Positions 8,121 to 17,609 of a stretch of 33,359 nucleotides of DNA are shown here, piece by piece. Below the pieces are notes generated by a model, which searched no databases, had not been told where the DNA came from, and worked only from the letters and a program-made list of their open reading frames with translations. The position numbers and the translations under genes are program-made. Source of the stretch: Actinomycetes bacterium (lineage in GTDB: Bacteria > Actinomycetota > Actinomycetes > JAHEKZ01); contig JAJAYZ010000086.1 of NCBI GenBank assembly GCA_027118455.1, positions 1-33,359 on the forward strand. The letters run 5' to 3'. Each line of letters opens with the position of its first letter. Position 1 is the stretch's first letter.

Positions 8121-8894
8121 ATGAGTACTGCATTGGTCACTGGTCCGACATCGGGAATTGGCGAGGGATTCGCGCGCAGGCTGGCATCTGACGGCTACAA
8201 CCTCGTGCTCGTCGCCCGCGATGAGGAGCGGCTCGAACGGTTAGCCGGTGAACTTCGTGCCTGCGGAGTCGACGTTGAGGTAATTGTGGCTGACCTCGGA
8301 GACCGTGCCCAGCTTGCTGAGGTCGAAGTCCGACTGCGCGACCCCGAGCGCCCGGTCGATGTGCTCATCAACAATGCAGGTTTCAGCATCAATCAGAGCT
8401 TCGTAGGCGGAGACGTCGAGGCTGAGCAGTCGCTGATCGACGTCATGGTCACCCCCGTCATGCGGTTGTGCAGTGCGGCGGCTCCTGGGATGGCCGAACG
8501 CGGCAGCGGCGCGATCATCAACGTGTCGAGTGTGGCGAGCTTCCTCCCGTTCAGCACCTACAGCGCCGCGAAAGCCTGGGTGACCTTCTTCAGCCAAGGC
8601 CTCGCGACCGCACTCGCCGATACTGGAGTGCGGGTGCTCGCCCTGTGCCCTGGGTTTGTGCGCACCGAGTTCCACGAACGCGCGAACATCGAGATCGACC
8701 GTTCGAACGACACTTGGTGGCTCGACGTGGACGTGGTCGTGCAGGAGGCTATGGACGATCTCAGGCGCGGCAAGGTGATCTCGATTCCGGGTCGTGCCTA
8801 TCGGGCTCTGGTTGCCGGGTCGCACCTGTTGCCGCGTGATGTGTTGCGGCGGGCCGAACGGCTGCGTCGATCCCGGATCACCGGCCGTCGATAG
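8121..8894 (+). CDS. Short-chain dehydrogenase/reductase
   Basis: A 257-residue NAD(P)-dependent oxidoreductase. The Rossmann glycine motif TGPTSGIGEGFA is at residues 7-18, NNAG at 84-87, the serine region NVSSVAS at 134-140 and the catalytic YSAAK at 147-151. The loop between the serine and tyrosine is about three residues shorter than in textbook SDRs, as in a common actinobacterial subgroup. The C-terminal region, rich in arginine, fits a peripheral or substrate-covering lid. ATG 8121 follows a CAGGGT box by six bases, and GGTGAG just upstream could serve as a weak ribosome site. The substrate cannot be predicted. The gene is divergent from the peptidase with 25 bases between starts. Confidence 0.88.
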   Translation: MSTALVTGPTSGIGEGFARRLASDGYNLVLVARDEERLERLAGELRACGVDVEVIVADLGDRAQLAEVEVRLRDPERPVDVLINNAGFSINQSFVGGDVEAEQSLIDVMVTPVMRLCSAAAPGMAERGSGAIINVSSVASFLPFSTYSAAKAWVTFFSQGLATALADTGVRVLALCPGFVRTEFHERANIEIDRSNDTWWLDVDVVVQEAMDDLRRGKVISIPGRAYRALVAGSHLLPRDVLRRAERLRRSRITGRR

Positions 8895-9096
8895 TCGCAC
8901 TCGGCGAGCCTGCGCGTCGATTGCGCACATTGTCGATGCCTCAGGGTGAAGCGTTAGTCACGCTATGAGCGTCGGCGACAGTTGAGAACCGTGCCTAAGT
9001 CTTCATTTGGGTTCTTTGCACGCCACCTCACCCGGCGAGTCAGACCCACCGGTGACCCCGCCCCACATCCCCACTAACACGCCGCGGGTTTGGGGG
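8895..9096. other. Convergent intergenic gap, no gene seen
   Basis: About 200 bases between two converging genes. I see no open frame with family features and no clear T-tailed hairpin. A loose pairing of TCACCCGG (about 9029) with CCGGTGA (about 9050) has a bulge and is too weak to call a terminator. Confidence 0.5.
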
Positions 9097-9801
9097 TCAG
9101 CTGGGGAGGAGGGCCATCAGCGCGGTGGCGTAGCCCTCGGGGTCGGTGAGCGGCCAGAAGTGGTGGGCGTCCTGCTTGACGACGGGCCAGCCGCGCAACT
9201 GGGCGGTGTGGGCGGCTCCGGCGTAGGCGTCCGACAGCTGCAAGTAGGTGCACGGGGCATCGGGCCAGTCCTCAGGAACGGGAAGTGGCTCGGTGAAGAA
9301 GTCGAGCGCGCGAGGGCGTAGCCCGGCAAGCAGCATGGCCCGATCACTGGGATCAGACACGGTGGCGGCCAGCTCACCGTCAGTCCACTCCGGGAATCGA
9401 TGCCCGGCAGCCAGTCGCTGACTCAGCTCGGCGGCAGCGACGGGATCGTCGGCCCCGACGAGATCGAGCCGCGTAGCGCTCTTCAAGGTGCGCGGAAGCA
9501 TTGCGTCGACGAAAACGTACCCGGCGACCGGAGACCCGACCGCGTGCCTGGCGAAGGCGATCTGCGGCAACAGCGGACCGGCGCCTCCGTGACCGACAAG
9601 CACAAGGTGCCGGCCCGGGGCATCGAGCTGCAGCTGCTGGGCGACGCGAGCGACGAAGTGAGATGCATACGGGGGCTCGTCGTCGTCGAGCACCTCGGGG
9701 ATAGTGACCTCGATGTCGTGAGCTCGGAGTGCATCCGACGTCACGCCCCAGGCTGCCGCTGACGTGAAGGGCGAATGGATCAGTGCAATGGACGGGCCCA
9801 T
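9097..9801 (-). CDS. Alpha/beta hydrolase-fold protein without the usual nucleophile serine
   Basis: A 234-residue alpha/beta-hydrolase-fold protein. It shows the N-terminal strand and HSPFTSAAAWG oxyanion region, the nucleophile elbow at 69-74 and a late histidine in KQDAHHFWPLTDPEG. The elbow reads VGHGGAG where relatives have VGHSGAG, so residue 72 is glycine (codon GGA) and the serine nucleophile is missing. It may be an inactive or non-hydrolytic member, or the gene may be decaying, although the frame is otherwise intact. ATG 9801 sits six bases behind a CAGACT hexamer. It lies 22 bases downstream of the ABC permease stop side, on the same strand, and could be read through from it. Confidence 0.75.
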   Translation of the reverse strand: MGPSIALIHSPFTSAAAWGVTSDALRAHDIEVTIPEVLDDDEPPYASHFVARVAQQLQLDAPGRHLVLVGHGGAGPLLPQIAFARHAVGSPVAGYVFVDAMLPRTLKSATRLDLVGADDPVAAAELSQRLAAGHRFPEWTDGELAATVSDPSDRAMLLAGLRPRALDFFTEPLPVPEDWPDAPCTYLQLSDAYAGAAHTAQLRGWPVVKQDAHHFWPLTDPEGYATALMALLPS

Positions 9802-9823
9802 GGGGACAGTCTGCCGATGCAGG

Positions 9824-10843
9824 TCAGCCGACGTCGCGCCGGGAGAACGACCATGCGGCGGGCAAGGACAGCAGTGCGGTGTACGCCGACAGCGTCACGA
9901 ACGATCGCAGGTTGGTGAGGTCGACGCTCGTGGACTCGGCATACGGTCCGGCCTCCTCGCCGGGTACCTCCAGGCCTCCTGGGAACAGGAAGGCGACGGC
10001 GTTCGTGCTGAGCATGTACGGCTCGCTCCCGTAGCGCATCAACGCAAACCGGATGCCGTTCTCCAGCACCACGAAGTACACGAAGGCGACACCGAGGGAC
10101 GCCCCCGTGTTCCGCACCAGCATCGCGATGGCGTAGCCGATCGTCGCACCGGCGGCGACGAGGACCAGACCGCGAAGCCCCATCAGCATCATCGTCTGTC
10201 CGAGGTTGTCGCGGAGCTCGTCGACGGGTGCGAACTGGCCGTCCCAGGTGCCGCGTAGCTGAGCGGTGAGGGCACCGAACCCGACGGCGACCACCATGGC
10301 GACCGCGGCCAGGACGGTGGTGGACAGCACGACGCCGAGCCACTTGATAGTCAACAGCCTCAGCCGACGTGGCTCGAAGAGCAGCTGCAGGGTCATCGAA
10401 CGCGATGACCACTCGGCACCGCCGCTGCTGGCACCGATGAGGAAGGCGACACCGGTCGCGGCAATGGCGGCCCCGATCAGTGCGATCGGCAGCACCTCGT
10501 ACGCCTTGTAGCGGTCGTCCTGCCCCCAGTCGAACCTCTCCAACGGTTGAGTGGCCGGCTCGCGACCGCAGAACTTCTCGGCGAGATCGGGATCGGGGGC
10601 CGAATCGGCACACTCCAGCCAGTACCGCTGCTGCTCGGCACGGTTGCTCTCCAGCTGCTCCTGGGCCGAAGCCAGCTGCTTGCTGTGCATAAAGAAGGTG
10701 AAGATGCTGATCACGACGATCCCGCCGAGCAGAATCAGCGCCATCACCCGTACCAGGCGTCGATGCGTGATGCGTGAGACCTCTGAGCGCAGCAGCGGCA
10801 ACAGCTTGTGCGTGGGCCTCTGCTCGAGCGTCGGGATGCTCAT
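9824..10843 (-). CDS. ABC-2 type transporter permease
   Basis: A 339-residue membrane protein that should form the channel of an ABC exporter. Hydrophobic segments lie at about residues 32-52, 117-138, 168-190, 219-242, 247-262 and 315-332. A polar, cysteine-containing extracytoplasmic loop of roughly 60 residues lies between the first two. The cytoplasmic stretch EWSSRSMTLQLLFEPRR after helix 2 is typical of ABC-2 permeases that pair with CcmA/DrrA-type ATPases. The start codon ATG 10843 overlaps the stop of the upstream ATPase gene by four bases, so the two are translationally coupled. The exported compound is unknown; this arrangement is common for drug, peptide or lipid export. Confidence 0.88.
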   Translation of the reverse strand: MSIPTLEQRPTHKLLPLLRSEVSRITHRRLVRVMALILLGGIVVISIFTFFMHSKQLASAQEQLESNRAEQQRYWLECADSAPDPDLAEKFCGREPATQPLERFDWGQDDRYKAYEVLPIALIGAAIAATGVAFLIGASSGGAEWSSRSMTLQLLFEPRRLRLLTIKWLGVVLSTTVLAAVAMVVAVGFGALTAQLRGTWDGQFAPVDELRDNLGQTMMLMGLRGLVLVAAGATIGYAIAMLVRNTGASLGVAFVYFVVLENGIRFALMRYGSEPYMLSTNAVAFLFPGGLEVPGEEAGPYAESTSVDLTNLRSFVTLSAYTALLSLPAAWSFSRRDVG

Positions 10844-11760
10844 GCGACCCCGCCCTCGTCAGCGGTGATCGCGAGGAAGGCCTGTTCGAGGTCGACCTGC
10901 TGAGGCATAAGCCACGAGGGGTAGAGCTGGGCATCGGCCAAGGCACGGGCCACCACTGCCCCGTCCTCGACCCGGTCAACGAGGATGTGGCCGTCCTGGA
11001 TGCGCGCGGCGAAGCCGGCCGTGACGAGCACCTCGAGAGCGCGCGGGGCGTCCGCGACGCCGACCGCGAGTGCTCCGGTCGATTGCGACTTCAGCACCTC
11101 GTCGACGGGTCCGGAGGTGACGACCCGCCCGTGGTTGATGATCGTGACGGTGTCGCAGATCTGCTGCACCTCCCCGAGCAAGTGGGAGGAGAGCAGCACG
11201 GTCACCCCGGAGTCGCCGAGGGCGCGGAGCAGCTGCCGCACCTCGCGCATGCCTGCAGGGTCGAGGCCGTTGCTCGGCTCGTCCAGGATCAGTACCGAAG
11301 GCTGCTTGAGCATCGCGGCCGCGATGCCGAGCCGCTGCCGCATTCCAAGCGAATACCCCTTCACACGCTCGTCGGCAGCGTCGGTGAGCTGCACCACATC
11401 GAGGACGGCGCCCACTTGCGTGTGGGGAATCTCCGCCGCTGTCGCGAGTAGCTGAAGGTTCAGACGTGCAGTGAACGGCGGGAAAAAGGCAGGACTCTCG
11501 AGCAGAACGCCGATGTCCCCGATGACGGCTGGCAGCGAGTGGGGAATCTGCTGACCGAGGACCCGCATGTCACCGGTGTCAGCGCGGGCAAGCCCCAGCA
11601 AACACCGCAGCATGGTGGTCTTCCCCGAGCCGTTTGGGCCTAGGAAGCCGTGCACACCGCCCTCGTCGACGACGAGGTCGAGGCCGTCGAGCGCAGCCTT
11701 TGGCGGCTTACCGCGTCGACGATAGGTTTTGCGGACTCCACGGGCTTCGATGACCGGCAC
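10840..11760 (-). CDS. ABC transporter ATP-binding protein (exporter type)
   Basis: The ATPase partner of the permease gene that follows it. Motifs in order: Walker A GPNGSGKTT at 41-49, signature region YSLGMRQRLGIA from 136, Walker B VLILDEP at 156-162 and the switch histidine H193 in LLSSHLLGEV. The signature has GYSLGM rather than LSGGQ, which is usual for the DrrA/CcmA exporter branch. A C-terminal domain of about 85 residues follows the nucleotide-binding domain, as in that branch. The start is GTG 11760; the G-rich stretch directly before it lies very close for a ribosome site, so the start is somewhat uncertain. Ninety-four bases separate it from the divergent pyrE gene. Confidence 0.92.
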   Translation of the reverse strand: MPVIEARGVRKTYRRRGKPPKAALDGLDLVVDEGGVHGFLGPNGSGKTTMLRCLLGLARADTGDMRVLGQQIPHSLPAVIGDIGVLLESPAFFPPFTARLNLQLLATAAEIPHTQVGAVLDVVQLTDAADERVKGYSLGMRQRLGIAAAMLKQPSVLILDEPSNGLDPAGMREVRQLLRALGDSGVTVLLSSHLLGEVQQICDTVTIINHGRVVTSGPVDEVLKSQSTGALAVGVADAPRALEVLVTAGFAARIQDGHILVDRVEDGAVVARALADAQLYPSWLMPQQVDLEQAFLAITADEGGVA

Positions 11761-11841
11761 CCCCCATGCTTACCGCACCGGGCGGCCGGATTGGACCAGG
11801 TTCGTCAACCCGTGGCCGCCTTGATGCCAGAGACCACCCCG

Positions 11842-11847
11842 TAGGCT
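11842..11847 (+). promoter_or_regulatory. Candidate -10 box of pyrE
   Basis: TAGGCT is followed by seven bases and GTG 11855. No ribosome site precedes the start codon, so a leaderless mRNA is likely. Confidence 0.5.
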
Positions 11848-11854
11848 TTGCGCC

Positions 11855-12391
11855 GTGACCGATCGCGATGCGCTGCTGACCCAGATCAAGGACAAGGCTG
11901 TTGTGCACGGCCGGGTCGTGCTTTCCTCCGGTAAGGAGGCCGATTGCTACGTCGACCTTCGCCGAGTGACCCTCGACGGCGAGGCGGCCCCGCTCGTTGG
12001 ATCGGTGTTGCTCGACCTGACCGCCGACCTCGCCTTTGACGCCGTCGGCGGGCTGACGCTCGGCGCCGACCCCGTCGCAACGGCGATGCTGCATGCGGCA
12101 GCGGCACGAGGCCAGCGGCTGGACGCCTTCGTCGTCCGCAAGTCGGAGAAGCAACACGGCTTGCAACGCCGCATCGAGGGCCCCGACGTGGCCGGACGAC
12201 GCGTGCTAGCTGTCGAGGACACGTCCACCACGGGTGGTTCTGTCATGACGGCTGTCGAGGCTTTGCGAGAGGCCGGCGCCGAGGTGGTGGCCGTCGTGGT
12301 GATCGTTGACCGTGGCGCGCGTGGGGCCATCGAGACCGCAGGCCTGCCGTACTTGGCGGCGTACGAGTTGTCGGATCTGGGGCTGGAGTAG
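11855..12391 (+). CDS. pyrE: Orotate phosphoribosyltransferase
   Basis: Joins orotate to PRPP to make orotidine 5'-phosphate, the fifth step of UMP synthesis. The PRPP-binding motif is VLAVEDTSTTGGS at residues 117-129, and the flexible-loop lysines and RKSEKQHG region at 95-102 match the family. The length of 178 residues fits actinobacterial PyrE. GTG 11855 is chosen because translation of the family begins about here and a -10 box lies just upstream. The second acidic residue position in the PRPP motif reads EDTSTTGG rather than the common EDVxTTGG, a mild change. The other pyr genes are not in the window. In M. tuberculosis pyrE is likewise near an RNA methyltransferase, dedA and purA. 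Confidence 0.95.
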   Translation: MTDRDALLTQIKDKAVVHGRVVLSSGKEADCYVDLRRVTLDGEAAPLVGSVLLDLTADLAFDAVGGLTLGADPVATAMLHAAAARGQRLDAFVVRKSEKQHGLQRRIEGPDVAGRRVLAVEDTSTTGGSVMTAVEALREAGAEVVAVVVIVDRGARGAIETAGLPYLAAYELSDLGLE

Positions 12392-12426
12392 CCCGAACGG
12401 TGCTCGCCCGGCACGCCTGGCGGGTC

Positions 12427-12432
12427 TACCAT
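12427..12432 (+). promoter_or_regulatory. Candidate -10 box of lemA
   Basis: TACCAT would start an RNA near 12439 with a leader of about 45 bases before GTG 12484. GGGAG near 12470 is a possible ribosome site. Confidence 0.35.
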
Positions 12433-12483
12433 CACTGGCGACGGGGCTATTGACGCTGTTTCCTGACGCTGGGAGCGTTCACT

Positions 12484-13041
12484 GTGTGGATCTGGATCGT
12501 GCTTGGCGTGGTCGTGGTGCTTGCGGGCATCTGGGTGATGGTGACGTACAACGGCTTCGTCAAGCTGCGCAACATTGTCGAAGAGTCGTGGAAGCAAATC
12601 GACGTCGAGCTGCACAGGCGCTACGACCTGATCCCGAACCTGGTCGAGACGGTCAAGGGCTACGCAGCACATGAGCGACAGACGTTCGAGAACGTCACGG
12701 CTGCGCGCGCTGCCGCGGTGACGCCGGGTTCGACACCGGGCGCGCAGGCCGTGCAGGAGAACATGCTGACGTCGGCCCTACGGCAGCTGCTCGCGGTGGC
12801 CGAGGCGTACCCCGACCTCAAGGCGAACCAGAACTTCCTCGAGCTGCAGAGCCAACTGACTCAGACAGAAGATCGGATCGCCGCGGGGCGCCGTTTCTAC
12901 AACGCCAACGTGCGGACGTTCAACACCAAGGTCGAGTCGTTCCCACCGAACCTGGTCGCCCGCATGTTCAACTTCGTGAAGCAGGAGTACTTCGAGGCGG
13001 AGGACCCGACCGTACGGGCTGCGCCACAAGTGCAGTTCTAG
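12484..13041 (+). CDS. LemA family membrane-anchored protein
   Basis: A 185-residue LemA-family protein. One N-terminal membrane helix (about residues 2-22) is followed by a long helical domain with the conserved NIVEESWKQIDVELHRRYDLIPNLVETVKGYA stretch (residues 30-61), which identifies the family. The C-terminal half contains the AYPDLKANQNFLELQSQL motif and the RRFYNANVRTFN motif, both typical. The family has no agreed enzyme activity; members are described as membrane-linked scaffolds and are sometimes next to a TPM/Htpx-type protein, which is not seen here. The start is GTG 12484. The gene stands alone between pyrE and dedA and converges with dedA across an inverted repeat. Confidence 0.92.
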   Translation: MWIWIVLGVVVVLAGIWVMVTYNGFVKLRNIVEESWKQIDVELHRRYDLIPNLVETVKGYAAHERQTFENVTAARAAAVTPGSTPGAQAVQENMLTSALRQLLAVAEAYPDLKANQNFLELQSQLTQTEDRIAAGRRFYNANVRTFNTKVESFPPNLVARMFNFVKQEYFEAEDPTVRAAPQVQF

Positions 13042-13093
13042 GACCCATCGCCCGGTCCGCGTATCCCCGGCGCCGCCCGCTGTTGGTCGTCGA

Positions 13094-13160
13094 ACATGTG
13101 AGCGTTCAGTACATCTGCGAGCCCGAATTGAGTGCCGCCGTATACCTAACGCTCACATGT
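13094..13160. repeat. 13-bp perfect inverted repeat between lemA and dedA
   Basis: ACATGTGAGCGTT at 13094-13106 and its exact complement AACGCTCACATGT at 13148-13160 are separated by 41 bases. There is no T-run on either strand, so it is not a classical terminator. It lies in the gap between two converging genes. Confidence 0.75.
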
Positions 13161-13192
13161 GTCCTTGGAGTGGGGATAGGACGGAGGACGGG

Positions 13193-13882
13193 CTACGCGT
13201 TGCCCTGACCGCCCTGTTCAGCGTCCGGGACGCCGCCGGCCCGCTTGTGGCGAAAGTACTCGAAGACCACGGGGGTCACTGATAGCAGAACGACGCCGAT
13301 GAGGATCGCTTCGATGTTGTTGGCGACGAAAGGCACGTTGCCGAGGAGGTAGCCGAGCACCGTGACGCCGGTCGCCCAGAGGATCCCGCCGATGGTGCTA
13401 TAGATGACGTAGGTGCGGTAGTCCATCCGACCGACGCCAGCCATCACGGTAATGAAGGTCCGCACGATCGGGATGAAGCGGGCGATGATGATGGCACGCA
13501 CGCCGTAGTGGTCGAAGAAGTGCTGGGTGCGGTCGACGTACTCCTGGCGGAAGAGCTTGGAGTCGGGTTTGCTGAAGATCGTTGGCCCCGCCTTGCGCCC
13601 GATCCAGTAGCCGACGACGTTACCGGCGACCGCTGCGATGGTGAAGATCAGGCAAACGAGGGCGATGTTGGTGTCGATGAAGCCGCTGGCCACCAGCAGA
13701 CCGGCAACGAAGAGCAGCGAGTCGCCCGGCAGGAAGAAGCCGATGAGCAGCCCGCACTCAGCGAAGATGATCGCGGTGATCCCCAGAAGTGCCCAAGGGC
13801 CGAGCGACTCGATCAGGCTCTGTGGGTCGAGCCACGAAGGGCCGAGCATGCGGCTGGAGAGCAGTTCGGGGAAGAGGTGCAC
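13193..13882 (-). CDS. DedA family membrane protein
   Basis: A 229-residue DedA/SNARE-associated-type membrane protein. Members act as flippases or transporters for undecaprenyl phosphate and other lipids. The conserved charged residues E42, D54, R135 and R141 are all present, in AECGLLIGFFLPGDSLLF and ARFIPIVRTF. The remaining sequence is hydrophobic, with re-entrant and transmembrane segments at about 28-66, 72-95, 129-150 and 157-208. The start is GTG 13882, eight bases behind a minus-strand TACTCT box (13891-13896), so the mRNA is probably leaderless; ATG 13849 would shorten the protein by 11 residues without touching the domain. Divergent from the trmH-type gene, 38 bases apart. Confidence 0.92.
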   Translation of the reverse strand: MHLFPELLSSRMLGPSWLDPQSLIESLGPWALLGITAIIFAECGLLIGFFLPGDSLLFVAGLLVASGFIDTNIALVCLIFTIAAVAGNVVGYWIGRKAGPTIFSKPDSKLFRQEYVDRTQHFFDHYGVRAIIIARFIPIVRTFITVMAGVGRMDYRTYVIYSTIGGILWATGVTVLGYLLGNVPFVANNIEAILIGVVLLSVTPVVFEYFRHKRAGGVPDAEQGGQGNA

Positions 13883-13890
13883 GACTCAAG

Positions 13891-13912
13891 AGAGTAACGG
13901 CCGCCATAGGCT
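13891..13912. promoter_or_regulatory. Back-to-back divergent -10 boxes of dedA and trmH
   Basis: A minus-strand TACTCT (13891-13896) lies eight bases before GTG 13882, and a plus-strand TAGGCT (13907-13912) lies eight bases before ATG 13921. Each would give a leaderless RNA, and any -35 contacts would fall on or beyond the opposing -10 box. Confidence 0.5.
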
Positions 13913-13920
13913 TCGCTGAC

Positions 13921-14532
13921 ATGGACGTCGTCGGGGTCGGGCCGCATCCGCAGCCATGGCCTGACGACCCCCGGCTTGACCCCGAGCTCTTGGCTGGAGG
14001 CGATCGCCGCAACGTTGTCGACCGCTACCGCTACTGGCGGCGCGACGCGATCATCGCTGACCTCGACACCCATCGCCACGGGTTCCATGTCGCAATCGAG
14101 AACTGGGAGCACGACTTCAATATCGGCAGCGTCGTCAGGACGGCGAACGCCTTTCTCGCAGCTGAGGTGCACATCGTCGGAAAGCGACGGTGGAACCGGC
14201 GTGGGGCCATGGTGACCGACCGCTACCAGCACGTTCGACACCACGAGGACGTCGACGCCTTGGTGACGTGGGCAGCGGAGCGGGATCTGCCGCTGGTCGG
14301 CATCGACAACCTCCCAGGGGCCGTGCCGCTGGAAACATACGAACTGCCTCGGGTGTGCGTCATGGTGTTCGGCCAGGAAGGGCCAGGCCTCTCGGATGCG
14401 GCGCGGTCGGCGTCCGTGGCGACGGTCTCGATCGCGCAGTACGGGTCGACGAGGTCGATCAACGCCGGGGCGGCAGCCGCCATCGCGATGCATGCCTGGA
14501 TCCGTCAGCATGCCGAATCGCCCCGGCTCTAG
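13921..14532 (+). CDS. TrmH/SpoU family RNA 2'-O-methyltransferase
   Basis: A 203-residue SPOUT-class enzyme that methylates a ribose 2'-OH in tRNA or rRNA with S-adenosylmethionine. The three SpoU motifs are visible. Motif 1 is HDFNIGSVVRTANAF with N67 and R73, motif 2 is VMVFGQEGPGLS around residue 148, and motif 3 is GSTRSINAGAAAAIAM near residue 175, which forms part of the trefoil knot. There is no N-terminal RNA-binding extension, unlike RlmB, so the target base is undecided. The open frame runs upstream, but ATG 13921 follows a clean -10 box and avoids overlap with dedA. In M. tuberculosis a SpoU protein is also close to pyrE. Confidence 0.92.
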   Translation: MDVVGVGPHPQPWPDDPRLDPELLAGGDRRNVVDRYRYWRRDAIIADLDTHRHGFHVAIENWEHDFNIGSVVRTANAFLAAEVHIVGKRRWNRRGAMVTDRYQHVRHHEDVDALVTWAAERDLPLVGIDNLPGAVPLETYELPRVCVMVFGQEGPGLSDAARSASVATVSIAQYGSTRSINAGAAAAIAMHAWIRQHAESPRL

Positions 14533-14710
14533 ACCGTGCCTTTCGCCGAGACCGGGCTAGGTGACCAGAGACGGCCTCAATCTTGGGCGGGTACTCCGGT
14601 TTTGGCGTGGGTCGAATGGGGTCGGGGTGGTGTGGGCGCGCTGCAGCGGAGCCCGAGTCAGGATGGCGGCGGCGTGGCGGCCGGGAAGGTGGTGCCGTAG
14701 AAAGGTGACC
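14533..14710. other. Intergenic region before DUF3151
   Basis: A 178-base gap with no supported gene. TAGAAA (14698-14703) seven bases before GTG 14711 is a weak leaderless -10 candidate, and AAGG (14702-14705) five bases before it is a possible ribosome site. Confidence 0.3.
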
Positions 14711-15120
14711 GTGACCCAGAACCTGCTCGGCGAGCCGCCGGCCACCCTGTTGCCCGAGAACGACACCGCCCGCGCCTCCCTCGACGCCGGGACGCCGCCG
14801 CGCGCAGTCGCCGCCGCTCACCCAGACTTTCCGCTGGCCTGGGCGATGCTGGCGGAGGAAGCTCTCGCCGGTGGCGACCCGGTAGCGGGGTACGCCTATG
14901 CCCGCACCGGTTACCACCGCAGCCTCGACCAGCTGCGCCGCAACGGTTGGAAGGGACACGGCCCCGTGCCGTGGGAGCACGAGCCCAACCGCGGCTTCCT
15001 CCGCAGCCTCTACGCACTGGGTGCTGCGGCTGACGCAATCGGCGAGACACCTGAGGCCGAGCGCTGCCGGCAGTTCTTGGTCGACTCGAGCCCCGCCGCG
15101 GCTGCGGCGCTAGCTGCCCC

Positions 15121-15124
<4 letters not shown>
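14711..15124 (+). CDS. DUF3151 domain protein
   Basis: A 137-residue soluble, mostly helical protein conserved across Actinobacteria and of unknown function. The family core is clear: HPDFPLAWAMLAEEAL, AYAYARTGYHRSLDQLRRNGWKG, and GPVPWEHEPNRGFLRSLYALGAAADAIGE (spanning residues about 77-105), then a terminal ERCRQFL helix. The helical layout looks TPR-like, so a protein-binding role is possible. From memory the family is next to purA in mycobacteria (Rv0356c near Rv0357c), which agrees with this window. The start is GTG 14711. The stop overlaps the start of the next gene by four bases, so the two are one operon. Confidence 0.9.
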
Positions 15125-17440
<2,316 letters not shown>

Positions 17441-17597
17441 CCGGCCTATGGGAGTCGATGTTGGTGCAGTAGCCGTTGCCATGACACCAGATACTGCAAC
17501 AACATCGGATGCCGGCGGATCGCCGACCGGCTGGACGGGGTCGTCGTCTGCGGTGCCGGTCGCTACCCGCGCGTGACGACGAGCGTCAACGCACCTC

Positions 17598-17603
17598 TAC
17601 TGT
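17598..17603 (+). promoter_or_regulatory. Candidate -10 box of the double-GNAT gene
   Basis: TACTGT lies six bases before ATG 17610, with no ribosome site between. The preceding 150 bases after purA hold no supported gene. Confidence 0.45.
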
Positions 17604-17609
17604 TCGCGC

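Noticed and set aside
9780..10979. 399-residue minus-strand frame over the ABC permease
   Set aside because: It is arginine-rich and without domains, typical of an out-of-frame high-GC reading. The other minus-strand frame encodes the permease.
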